Source: Littorina saxatilis | Lineage: Eukaryota; Mollusca; Gastropoda; Littorinimorpha; Littorinidae | Assembly: GCF_037325665.1 (NCBI RefSeq) | Contig: NC_090250.1 | Coordinates: forward strand, 32,881,190 to 32,945,189 | Reading direction: 5' to 3' | Length of the DNA stretch: 64,000 nucleotides | Part shown: positions 1 to 39,147 of the stretch, one piece after another | Layout of the letters: the number at the start of each line of letters is the position of its first letter | How positions within the stretch are numbered: position 1 is the stretch's first letter | Position numbers and translations under genes: made by a program | The notes under the pieces: model-generated | The model's database searches: none | Told to the model about the DNA's origin: nothing | What the model saw: the letters and a program-made list of their open reading frames with translations, nothing else

Positions 1-795
1 AAAAAAAGAAACAAAACAAAAAACAAAACAAAAAGGGCTGTCAAGAAACATAGTTTTTTTTGTGTTTTTTTTCATTTTCATTACTTTATCGCTGGGAAAT
101 TCGGGTCGCTTCCTCCCAGTGGAAAGCTAGCAGCAACGGAGTCGTGCTACCCAGGTGTCTGCGTGTTTAGGTGTATTCAGCCACCTGCACTTATGGCAGA
201 ATGACCAAGGTCTTTTACGTGCCATTGTGATGACACGGGGGTGGGACATGGCTTCCGTTATGTGCATGCCACTTAGTAAATGAAGTACACTAGCCTTAAT
301 GTTGAAATATAGTGCATAATTCAATTATCTAAAACAAACTTCTGTGTCTGTAGAAATTATTTAAAATTTGGTGAGTTTGAACAAGTGTGAGATAGCCCCT
401 TTAAAACTAATAAATAATATTCAAGGAATTCTACATTATACACAACAAGAGCTTGATGTACAAACTTGACTAAATGTACTGCGCAGTTGTAGTAATCATA
501 TGCATTAAGTAATGCTTGTCAACGAATATAGTGTGAATATCATCATTTCACAGTGTACACCTTTGTATCTTACATTTTCGGAGATTTTTACATGACACTG
601 TTATCTCAAAAGATACAAGTCAGTATTTTACATTCAACAAGGATTTACATAATAGGCACTGGTAGAGGTTGCAAAAAAATGGTTTTGATACAGCAGGTAG
701 ATTATTCATTTCACATGACAACATATTTGTTATTTATAAGTTAATTACAAACTGCATACACCTATTTTTCCTTTGCTTTTTTATATATTTTTTTT

Positions 796-879
<84 letters not shown>

Positions 880-1770
880 GACAGTGCTAATTGCTTTGCA
901 GTGGAGAGTTTCAGAGTTAGATTTGTCATTTTTAATTTGCTTATTTGAAGTTACTGATGGTTTTATTTTCACATCATTTACATTGTTGTGCAAATGCCTT
1001 TTCACTGTTGACTTCCACCTCAAGCAATAATTTGTATTCATTAATATACAGTTTACCGTTAACATGTTACTTTAATATAGTTACAAAGTCTTTAATATAC
1101 AACAAATACAGATGTTATTACTGTCAAAGAATATCACTCGTTAAGAAAGGTACAACTTCCAAGCCCTCACTTGGAGAACAAAACCGCTGTAGTACAATCA
1201 TCATTTTGTCCAACCCCTGTGCCAATAATTCCTGCAGACGTACTTTGGCTCCTCTTTCAGTTAACCACTGGCACCATTTTGGCCACACACAAAACAACAT
1301 CACTGCCATTATGCCAATGCTTGAATGTTTTCTAAAGAAGTAATTTGTATATAAATTACACTGTTAGTTGTACAATCTGTACAGCACCTTTTTGAACAAA
1401 GTTCAGTTTTTTGTTTGCATTCATGGCAACATGCTAAAATAGGATGTTAACCATTTTTTTTCATCTTTAAAATTGTTAAGTCAAGGGATCAGTAATTTAA
1501 CATGTAAACAAATTCTTATTTGGGTTTACATCAACAACATAAAGACTAGTGTTTGAGGCTGGTTTTTGGCTCACGTAAGTGTAGCCTATGCGATGGTAAA
1601 CTTTGTCTGTCTGTGCGTGCGTGCGTGCGTGCGTATGTATGTATGTATGTATGTATGTCTGTGGTAGAAACTTTAACATTTTTGGCTAAACACCGAAATA
1701 CTCATTTCACGTGGTTAATTTTCAAGCACCATCTTCAAATTATTGAAGCAATGATCAACATTGTGTCGGC
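1..1770. other. Intergenic sequence with repeat fragment and microsatellites
   Basis: No convincing exon was found. Positions about 90-265 look like a piece of a dispersed gastropod repeat (text of the 'cagccacctgcacttatggc' type), judged from memory of similar repeats and not from a search. A (TG)n tract lies at 800-877, and a (GTGC)n/(GTAT)n tract at about 1611-1657. The remainder is AT-rich with no long open frame of coding character. Confidence 0.5.
800..877. repeat. (TG)n microsatellite
   Basis: An uninterrupted TG dinucleotide run of about 39 units. Confidence 0.95.
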
Positions 1771-2050
1771 ATGTGTGTAGTTAAAGCGTGTATCCAAAGA
1801 AAACGGGTGGTGGGGGGTTTTGAAGGGGTACAAGCAGTTGACTGGTTTGTGTCGTGTTTGGTATGTAGACGGCAGGTCAGGTGTCAAGATCAGGTCAGGG
1901 GTCGCGCGAAGGATTGTGGTCCAGTTCTCACCTCGCCGATTCGCCGGGGAAGACGATTTCATGTTGTTCGGTTTCTAAGCTCCAGAAAAGTAAATAAAGA
2001 AGATACCAAAGGGAGATTTCCTACAATTTGATCTGCACAGCGTGTTTCCA

Positions 2051-2963
2051 ATGTCCACGCGAGGAAGAGCTGTCGAAAGCGCGGCAGTCAGTGTCGATCT
2101 TGCAGCCGTATCCCGGTAAGTTCAGAGACAGATCTAGTGTCTCCCACTCTGATAACGTGTCACCTACTGTTAATCCGTTTTGTTTTAATTTCTTTTTATT
2201 TCAGCAGACACGGATGTCAAACACAGTGCTAGGCAGTCACCTCTAGTGAAATGAGTTGATCTAAAGTGCCTGTAATGTTTGGATGTCTTTGCTCGTGGTT
2301 CGATTTATGTGAATTTCAAGACTTGCAGTAGAGTCTCAAGTTAAGTTTACTCTGCCCGAAAAAAACTGTCCACCATTTACTTGAACATGCAGATATAAGG
2401 AAACGGAATGAATCTGTTCTCAAAGTCAAAATGATCACGATTTTTTCCTCAGATTCAAAACATGCACTGTCATGGTTTTGTCTGTACAATTTAGTAAGTC
2501 TTAAGTACTTTGCAACAACTTCCTTGAACGTGAAAGACAGTTTTTGAATGCTAGATCTGTATCGCGTTTCATTCCAGACTCGATCCTCTCTTTGATTGTA
2601 GATCTACTGTTTGCTGTTTACGCACTATCATATGATTTGCCATGTAACGTTTGGTAAGCTTACCTTGCAACAGCTTTCTTGTCTTTGTTGGCATTTCTGG
2701 CTGTGTTGACCGTCAGAATTATTTTAAGAACCAGGCTGCTGCAGTCGACATGTTTCGCATATTGTAGGGTTACCATGCTGCATAGGTAAAGTGGCTTGTA
2801 TAACCTGACTATTCTGTTTCAAAACACTGTTTATATTTGTGTAGGTTGTAGTCATCATAACTAATCGCATTTTGCCATTTGTTTCAGAAAGGAGGTTAAC
2901 CTACAACAAGATCGACGCTATGTCAGATATATGCCTCAGCCACATGAAGACTTCCGAATTTAG
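2051..2963 (+). CDS. Candidate small spliced ORF (46 residues), function unknown
   Basis: Exon 1 opens at ATG 2051 (MSTRGRAVES...) and ends at 2115 just before a strong GTAAGT donor. Splicing to 2888, after a TTTCAG acceptor, keeps the frame open (RKEVNLQQDRRYVRYMPQ...) to TAG at 2961-2963. The exon at 2888 ends before a GGTACC-type donor at 3042, so the transcript probably continues. Exon 1 sits in a GC- and CpG-richer patch (about 1850-2115) that could be a promoter and 5' end. A third possible exon starts after a good acceptor at 2205, but it brings an early stop. No family is recognised. It could equally be a 5' UTR with an upstream ORF, or a noncoding RNA running toward the convergent 3' end of ILK. 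Confidence 0.3.
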
Positions 2964-3136
2964 ATCTACTCGGCATGGTGACAAGTCTTGATGAAAAGTA
3001 TAGGACTGAGGACAACAGTGGAAAAAGTGCCCACATGGCAGGTACCTAACCTATTACCCTAGTCATTTTATCTGTTTGCCTTCTTTTGAAAATTATACAT
3101 GGAGTTGATATGATGCGTTAGTTTTAACTGTGTGTG

Positions 3137-3210
<74 letters not shown>

Positions 3211-4440
3211 GGAGTGAGTGAGTTTGTGTTATGTTACTGTTTGTTGATTTCTTACGGGAGCCTTGAAGGCTTCGCCTCTTGTTTCTCTCTAAAATGATAA
3301 ATTCATTTTATGTATGATAATTAGAATTTTTGAGAAAAATGTCAATAAAATCTTATCTTTGAGACTCAGTAGTTTATGAGTGTCATGGTTATTTAAAGAC
3401 AGGCTATGTACAGCAGAGCATGTTCAGGACTTTTAATAAAATGCAGATTATCTTCCTGTCTATTAACAACAGAAAATATGCTGAGCAAAATCTGAGGCAT
3501 TGATGCAAGTCTTTCCCTTCTCTCTGTCTTAGATTTTACCGACGTTCAATCCAAATGATACAAAGCCAACCCTGTACGAATATGCACCCAAGTGAATGAA
3601 AAAAAAACAAAGACGAAACAACTTTTCTTTATGATAAAGCAAGTCAACATCAGACTTGGAAAGACGAAGATGAAAATTACGCGTTCTTGTCACTACATGT
3701 GTCTTTTGCACTCCTTTGTCATCAGTTACAGCAGTAAGAAATCAAACAGGAGAATTAATCGTGAAATTGCTTGCACCCGGCTCTTTCATTTCACAATGCA
3801 GATAACTTGAGCCCTCTTTGATAACTTGTGCTGTATTATTCATGTTTTTGGTAACACAGGTCTTTTTACATAAACACTTATGACTTATGTATCATTTTCC
3901 AAAACATTGTATCTGAGTTTTCTCTTTTGTTATTTTCATTTCTGTTTCTTACCACTGCAACATTAATCCATTCATTTGTGCAAAAGGACAAAACAGTTCA
4001 TTTCCTTTCATTATATACTCATTCAAAGATGTTTTAAAAAGATAAGCTCAACCAATAGCCACATGATTTTTAACACATCAGTGTCTCTGACACCCTGTTT
4101 CCTTTAACAAAAGAAGAAAATAAAACATTTAGTCAAAACTTGACTAAATGTGAAAAAGAGATTTGCGGCAGATGAATCATATTTTCCATAACCTCACGGA
4201 TGTAGTTTTGGTTGAGGTCTCTTCAAACAGCATTTTAAAGCTAAGGAGAAACTGACATTGTGTGCTACATTTTCCACAACCTTTTGCACCTCAGTTTCAT
4301 GTCATTGCTCTTTTAGTAGCCGCCGGCTATTTATAGCCCGGCTACTTAGGTTTCGCTCTCTGTGGTTGTTCGTTTGTCCAGGAAGAATGGGGACTGTATC
4401 TCTGGTACTCTGGGGTCACTTGTTCTTCTTTTCCTCGTTT
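2964..4440. other. Intergenic, possibly containing the ILK 3' end
   Basis: AT-rich sequence with a (TG)n microsatellite at about 3129-3207. The bare end hairpin of a dispersed repeat family (acatttagtcaaaacttgac...) lies at 4125-4151. No exon was recognised. The 3' UTR of the minus-strand ILK gene should extend into this stretch, but I could not fix a poly(A) site. Confidence 0.4.
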
Positions 4441-4952
4441 TTACAGAGCGAGAGTTATTTCCTCTCGGTCCCACTCTCGATTAAGTTTTGCAGTTCAGTT
4501 TTTTCCACCCTTTGTTGACGATGTTTCATTTCCAGACAGAAAATAAGATATTTTCTTCTTTTTCTCTCAGATCGCATTCTCTTCAATATTTTCCCTGACA
4601 GTCTTTGATTCACCTGGTGTTCCATCTTGTCAACGATGTTTTACCTTTCTACATTGAGGGAGAGTCTCTTCTTTGCTCTCAGATCTCTCTCTCTCTCTTC
4701 AATGTGTCGTGGGTCAGTTTTCATCCATGTTCATCCTGTCAATGACATTTTACTTTTTTACATGAGAGAGGGTCTTTTCTTTGCTCATATATATCTCTCT
4801 CTCTCTCTCCAATGTTTTGTGTGTCAGTTTTCATCCATGTTCATCCTGTCAATGCTGATTCATTTCTCTACAAAGAGAGTTTTTTTCTTATTCTCCAAGA
4901 TCACACTCTCTTCAATATTTTGCCAGTCAGTTTTTGTTTTATCTTGTTCTTC

Positions 4953-4960
<8 letters not shown>
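4440..4960 (-). repeat. Minisatellite in the ILK 3' UTR, abutting the stop codon
   Basis: Four or five degenerate units of roughly 100-130 bases are arranged in tandem. The plus-strand words 'cagttttcatccatgttcat' and 'tctctctctctcttcaat' recur at about 4720 and 4825, and looser copies occur at about 4560-4630 and 4900-4960. The array runs up to the ILK stop at 4953-4955, so it is probably transcribed as the proximal 3' UTR. Confidence 0.6.
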
Positions 4961-32626
<27,666 letters not shown>

Positions 32627-33321
32627 GGTGCTCAAGTGCGAGTCTCTGCGATTAATAAATCAAACTGTAGACTACTGTCCACAATAGTGGAAACACAAAC
32701 AGGTGCTATCACAGACACTGGACCGCTTTCATCTTTCCAAAACAAGCAGGCACATAAACTGAACACCTCTGCGAAGATCTGCCTCGTGTCATCTCATTTT
32801 CCAAAGCGATGTACAAACCAGCTATATTAAAAACACAAAGATGGGTTCTCAAGACGATCACACAATGGACAGGATAATAGTTTTGTCGAAAGCTGTAAAA
32901 ATTAATGCGGAATGCCGATGATTTTCACTCCCCCGATGCCGAGGTCAGCCAAAGCTTCCACTTCCTAAATTTTGGGAGCGAGGAAGGGGGCACCTAGAGA
33001 CCATTTAAGAATAGTATTTTGTTTCACTTAATTATGATAGTATTTGAACTCGATACATCTGAATTGTCGGCAAAAATGTATTTCATCTGTATTTTGTGTT
33101 TCTACTTTAAACACGTGTTATCATTATCTTATTCTTAAATTAAAAGTTCGTAATCAGGCTAGCATACATTTTAACTTATTTACTGAAGAGTTCTCTGGCA
33201 GACGAATGTTTGGAGGCAAAAATGGCTTCGTTATTCGGCGGCTGTATTCTTTGAATCTATCCAGTGCTCAGTGTTTTTCGCAAATTTACAAAGTAACTCC
33301 TCGAAATGTCAAAAACTTGCC
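32627..33321. promoter_or_regulatory. Divergent promoter region between ILK and NUDCD2
   Basis: The two start codons, 32624-32626 on minus and 33322 on plus, are 695 bases apart and point away from each other. Both transcription starts and any 5' UTR exons must lie here or splice from here. I cannot name binding sites with confidence. Confidence 0.6.
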
Positions 33322-33705
33322 ATGGCTAATTTTGACGAGAGAAGTGGAGTTGTGCCTTGCAAAACAGAATGGGGAGCGTGGTGGCAGACACTGGAAGAAG
33401 TATACATAGAGGCGAACACAGGCAGTGACATATCGGCTAAAGTTGTCAAATGTGATATAAGACCCAGACACTTGAAGATTGTTGTTTATGGAGAAGTGTT
33501 GGTCGATGTAAGTTCTGTTGCTCGCTGCAGTTGTTGTTACTCTCCTTGTATTGAAGGGCGAGGACTAATTATGAAAGCCGATTATGAAAAAGCAAACACT
33601 GTGTCACACTGGAGAACGAAAACAATTCTCTCAAAATACCTCACTATTGTTGACATTTATCTGGTTAATAGAACATAATTTCAGCACACACACACGCACG
33701 CACAC

Positions 33706-33759
<54 letters not shown>

Positions 33760-36234
33760 CCACACATACACACAGATACCTTTTTGAATGAGCATGTTGC
33801 AATAGCAGCCAGGTAAAATAGACAAGGAAAACAAGTTGTCAACACCAGTTTACTTATTTTGCCTGTCAAATTTATCTGCAGATGTGAATTGTGAATTGTT
33901 CTCTATTTTTTAACCAGGGGGATTTATGTGAAGCAGTGCAGCCTGATGATTCCACTTGGACAATAGGTAGGTGTTGAACATACTTGTCGCATGGTTTTTT
34001 GTGTGTGTGTGTTTTTTTTTTTTTTTTTTTTTTTTGGGGGGGGGGTGAGGAAAGGGAAGGAAAGGGCAGATGTATTTAATTTTGGACAAACAGTACATGT
34101 ATACAGATTTGCCATACAGATTACAGCTTGACAGGACTGCATGCAATACGATCTTACAGAAATATAGAGATGCCACAAAAATCCAGAAAGAAGGGCTTAT
34201 AGGAAAAGAAGGAACAAGGCAGGTTCATATGCGTGTGCGCACACACACACGCACACACACACACACACACCATAGGCCAAAATTTGTAAGCTACCATTCA
34301 TAGTTTTGTATTTTGTGGTTAATTATTGTTGATCCTATGATACTACCTATGGCACTGAAGAACACAAACACAGGGCTCTCTCTCCCTCCCTAACTATTTC
34401 TACATCTCTCTCCTCTCCTTTGTTTGTCTTTTGTTGCCTCTCCTTTGTTTGTCTTTTGTTGATGTAAATACTTATGACATTTATTGTTTTGCATTTTCCA
34501 GAGGACAAGCGTGTGTTGCGGGTGTGTCTCAGTAAGGCTCTAGCCACAGCTGACCACTGCTGGAAGTCACTGCTCACTGACCGCTACCATGTGGACCCTT
34601 ACACCCTTGACGAGATGCAGAAAAAGCTCACCCTTCAGAGGTTTCAAATGGAGGTAATGCTATCAAAAACGTTGTGGAAGGGGAGAGGTAAAGAGATAAT
34701 TGTTCGCGCTTCAATATGATATTAAATTACATATATTCTTACCCCAATTCTCATAGTTGCATTGACTTCAATCTCACATGCTAGATGTCGAAAAAACTAC
34801 TCAAATTACCTGCCCTTGCAAGGGTGGTAAGCAAGCTAAAAACAGACGCCATAGTCGTTGCTTTGCCCTGTCCCACCTGGTTACCCATAACCCACCGCGC
34901 ACCACTTGAGCGCCGGCATCCGGAATAATCATTCTCGACTTTCGACGACACACGTCAGACGTGCGGACTTCGTCTGCTCACTTGGCTTTCCCTAGCCCTT
35001 GTCTTTGTGACTTTATGGGCTTGGGGGGGCCTTTACCTGTTCGCCTTTATTTTGGTGAGACCTGCCCTTTTTATTGAATTGAATTGTTGTTTGTTAGCTG
35101 CTTGTTTACAGCCGCTTCAGAAATTTACTTTTCTGGTGGACTATGATTTCACCCATTTTCAAGATGGCCGATAGCAAGCAGTAACTTAGGGCTAGGCAGG
35201 AAGTGAATAAGGCTGTTAGCCCTTTTTAGAAACCTCTGTGCGGGTCGTCGACCCTTCGAGTAGTACTGCTTTTGTAGTAGCTGTTCGTGCGGATAAGGTT
35301 TCATTTTTCTTCCCAGCCCTCCTCTCAAGGAGAACCAGTCAGTGTCTTCCACTTTCGGGGGTTTTAAGGATGAAATATGTGTATTTCTCAGCTGTTTCAG
35401 GCATGATCGGCCCGCCCATTGTGGCGGCGTACTCCTTGGCAGCTTCGCATCGTGGTCTGGTGCAAATGGCCAGTTCGGTTCAGCCCTTTTTTGCCTCTGG
35501 TGGCTCTGGGTTGTTCGCGAGCACCCTCTCCTTTCGGGAGGGGGGGCCTGCTCCCTACCTGCCTCTGACCACTCTGATTACCTCCGGTATATCTCAGTGT
35601 GTTGGAGGATGGGGGGGGGGGGGGGGTGTGTGTTCCTGCTTCGCACCGTGGTCTGGTGCAAATGGCCAGTTCGGTTCAACCCTTTCTGCCTCTGGTAGTA
35701 CTGGGTTGTTCACGAGCACTCTCTCCGTTGGCTAGCTGCCATACAGTACAGTGCTACCATTTTGTTTCTTTTTCTTTCATGCACATGCATGTTTATATTT
35801 GAAAGCCCTCAGGATTTCGCTGTAAACTTGATATCTTTATGGTGCACATGCACGCCCATGGGAGTGATTGGACACCAAGGAGAGTCTGCAAAAAGTTGTT
35901 TCTGGGAAATAAATCCCTCGCCGAACCCGGGATTCAAACCCACACCGATAAGGACAAAATGGTTTTGAAGCCAGCACTCTACAGACAGATTTATCTCTTA
36001 CCCAGGGAGCAAGTGCGAGAGCATAAAAAGCAGAAAATGAGACCCACAAGGAAACAGATGTTCCAAAAGTCGACAAAGTAAGCTTTGACACAATTTTGAA
36101 ATTGTGTTTTCTATTTCGTTTGAGTGTGTCATGGATTTTTTGGATTTTTTTTTTTACAGAATCCTGGTTTTGACTTCAGTGGAGCCACAGTGACAGGAAA
36201 CTACCAAGAGGGCGGACCACAGTTTAAACATTAA
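33322..36234 (+). CDS. NUDCD2: NudC domain-containing protein 2 (NUDCD2), 4 exons, complete
   Basis: Small CS-domain (p23-like) protein. Family members act as Hsp90-linked co-chaperones in the NudC/dynein pathway. Coding exons: 33322-33507, 33918-33966, 34502-34653, 36160-36234. Borders are AG/GT and the phases fit, giving 153 residues (human about 157). The start MANFDERSGVVPCKTEWGAW parallels the human N-terminus, and QTLEEVYIE begins the CS fold. STWTIEDKRVLRVCLSK follows, then CWKSLL and the C-terminal LTLQRFQMENPGFDFSGA, ending GGPQFKH. AATAAA overlaps the stop at 36233-36238. Intron 1 carries a (CA)n tract at 33684-33756. Intron 3 (1.5 kb) carries retroelement debris. Confidence 0.96.
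34720..35730 (+). mobile_element. Retroelement end fragment in NUDCD2 intron 3
   Basis: The left edge (tattaaattacatat, 'cttacccc', 'ctcatag') resembles the terminal motif of the DIRS-like element at 7235-7265 and 12412-12445. To the right, a block of about 90 bases (35446-35533) is repeated at 35637-35726, sharing 'gtggtctggtgcaaatggcc'. A poly(G) run sits between the two. It is a broken fossil with no whole gene part. Confidence 0.4.
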
Positions 36235-36239
36235 TAAAC

Positions 36240-36824
36240 ACTCACACAACACATACATTTTAATATCACTATGAATGTGCTCGAAAGATTGAAAAAAAAG
36301 TATAACCGATCAACACTGGTTTTTCCTTGGATTTTGCAATTTTTTAAATAATACATGTATTTTGTTTGACTGATATTCGGTTTTTTTCTGTTCATGGCGA
36401 GAGGGAAAGAAATTAGAGGGAGAGGTAAACGGGGGCTGAATTTGCAGACTTGCTTAGCTGCTTAATTGATGTGCTTTTTTCTGCATTTCAATGGCTTTTG
36501 CATTCAAGTGATTTTTTGTGTGTGACTGCAATAGAATGACGAGTTCGGGTTGGGTTTGTTGGTGTTGTTGTTTTTTTTGGGTTTTTTTTTGGGGGGGGGG
36601 GGGGGGGGGGGGGGGTGTAGGACATTTTTATCTTAGAAAGCACCATTTTCATTGATATGTTGAGATTGACAATTCAACAGTTTTCTAAGCAAGGCTTTAT
36701 TTAACTCAATGCAAGTTCAATTCATAATTGACTTTAATATGAAAGTTCATGAGTACCTCATCCTGGCTTCATCAGTTTTTCCGTCATCTTCATTTGTCAA
36801 AAATGTCTATTTGTATGCTTTGAT
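36240..36824. other. Downstream of NUDCD2, no gene seen
   Basis: AT-rich spacer with poly(T)/poly(G) runs at about 36571-36615. Nothing else was recognised. Confidence 0.5.
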
Positions 36825-36837
36825 TGGCAGCCGTATA

Positions 36838-37221
36838 CCCCCCGCGGGTTAGGGGGAAGAAATTACCCGATGCTCCCCAGCATGTCGTAAGAGGCGACTA
36901 ACGGATTCTGTTTCTCCTTTTACCCTTGTTAAGTGTTTCTTGTATAGAATATAGTCAATGTTTGTAAAGATTTTAGTCAAGCAGTATGTAAGAAATGTTA
37001 AGTCCTTTGTACTGGAAACTTGCATTCTCCCAGTAAGGTCATATATTGTACTACGTTGCAAGCCCCTGGAGCAATTTTTTTATTAGTGCTTTTGTGAACA
37101 AGAAACAATTAACAAGTGGCTCTATCCCATCCCACCCCCCCTCCCCCCCCCCTTTCCCCGTCGCGATATAACCTTGAACGGTTGAAAACGACGTTAAATA
37201 CCAAATAAAGAAAAGAAAGAA
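36838..37221 (+). mobile_element. Full-length SINE with 13-bp target duplication
   Basis: Starts 'ccccccgcgggttaggggg', carries 'catgtcgtaagaggcgacta', and ends '..gacgttaaataccaaataaag' with an A/G-rich tail. TGGCAGCCGTATA flanks it at 36825-36837 and 37222-37234, a clean target-site duplication. Confidence 0.9.
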
Positions 37222-37528
37222 TGGCAGCCGTATATTGTAGTTTTGTTTTTTGTTCTGCTTCCACTAAATAAACAAACAGAATATTTTTATGGCATGATAT
37301 TTGTATTTTTATTAGCAGAGAGGGTGCGAGCTCCCCCCGCGGGTTAGGGGGAAGAATTTACCCGATGCTCCCCAGCATGTCGTAAGAGGCGACTAACGGA
37401 TTCTGTTTCTCCTTTTACCCTTGTTAAGTGTTACTTGTATAGAATATAGTCAATGTTTGTAAAGATTTTAGTCAAGCAGTATGTAAGAAATGTTAAGTCC
37501 TTTGTACTGGAAACTTGCATTCTCCCAG

Positions 37529-39074
37529 TGTCACGTTTCAATATATCACTTAAGGTGATTATGAACCGGTTAATTACTACTAATTAACTAACCACACCAC
37601 GATCCACTCTCGCAGTCATACAATTAAATAGAGTCAACAAAAGTATAAGTTTCAGACGCCTGTTTATGTATAAACTCTCCACCTCCCTCGAGCCTTCACT
37701 CAAAATATGTTCCTTTTACGTTCTCAACACGTAAAAAACCAGTGTTCACTGACAAAATGCCAGTAGTATATAGAAAATTATAGTAACACGCTGAACCCGT
37801 GTAAATATAGTTAAATGCGAATGTTCTGTTCGAAAAGCTCTAGTTCGTGCAGGGGTCACACCCCACGTTGTCACTACTCCAATGAAATCACAGATACGAA
37901 AAGACAACGGTGGTCAACGGGGTGCGTACGACATGGTGCACTTAGCTTTATCTCTGCTGCTGCTGCTTAGCCGGTATGCTGGTTAGCCGGTCCGCTGGTT
38001 AGCCGGTTCGCTGGTTAGCCGGTCCGCTGGTTAGCCGGTCTCCTGGTTAGCCGGTCTCCTGGTTAGCGTAGCTTCAACAGTTCCCGCCAGAGTCAGCCGT
38101 GCAGATGTTACAGGAACGTAACGAAGCGAGGCGAACGAAGGCTGCAAACAGAAAGCATCGGTGCACTAAACATGTCAGCTACCCCTCACCCACCACCTTA
38201 AAACATGTCATCTTTAAATATCTCATCGAGCACGTGGGCCTGCACAAAACGGACTTTTTACAACAACAAAACAGTCATTTTCCGTCCTTCTCTCCCTATC
38301 TGCAAAAACCATATACAGATTAGTATTTTAGCGTCACAGAGAGTAAATTATGCGCTAACCTGGAAAGAACAACAGAGAGTATTTCATTCCACAACACAGA
38401 CTCATCAACAGCGTTAAATAATGATTTATTACCTCAAAAGCCTATGATTGTACTCTCAATGGAAGCAAAATCCGCTTCCTCCCTGGAACAGCCTCTGTTC
38501 GTCAACAGTGACCGAAAACCTCCAGAACCCCTTGTCGAATCCTTATGCGAAAGCCATCGCCGACGAAGGAATGTTGACGACTTGTCCTCAGCAAAGTACT
38601 GGCAGTGAGACAGGAAAAACTAGTGGAAGCTCCCCTAGAGTGCCGAATACAATATTCGGTGAAAAACCATCATACTCTAGAAACTGTGTATTAGATCCTT
38701 CCCCTTCTGCCGCTGGGTGTCAAGTGCCCCGTGCTTGTGTCTCTCTCAGACAACCTAGCCAATAACACGTGACTGACCTTGTCACAAAACCAGTCCAGCT
38801 ATACACAATTCTGCCTCCCCAAGCAGAAAAAAGACACGAGAAACTCAATCCCTGAAAATCCCGTGTGCGCTGTCAGCGAAAAACCGTCAGCCCTATGACA
38901 GCAGAAACCTCCACTGTAAAACTCGTGCGCAGCAAACCCTCCGTGTTCATTGAGCACTGTCAGCAAACTCTGCTGTAGCCCAATATCACGTACAGGCGCT
39001 TTCTATCATAATCGACCAAGAACAGGCACTCCACTGAGTGACACTTTCTTGGTCTCTGTCACCCGATCGTGACA
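37529..39074 (-). repeat. LTR (downstream copy)
   Basis: Matches 43108-44668 almost base for base. It contains a short tandem array of 'ggttagccggt..gct' units at about 37966-38066. Confidence 0.9.
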
Positions 39075-39147
39075 CACCTCCCCTCTTCAAGACGAAACCT
39101 CGGTTTCGCTCACAGTCATGTTCTCCTCTACAGCCCGAGAGAGAAAG

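Noticed and set aside
781-1065. Open frames through the (TG)n tract
   Set aside because: Low-complexity dipeptide translation of a microsatellite, with no splice or domain support.
38099-38765. Three open frames repeated identically at 43693-44359
   Set aside because: They lie inside the two LTRs and are shadows of repeat sequence, not genes.
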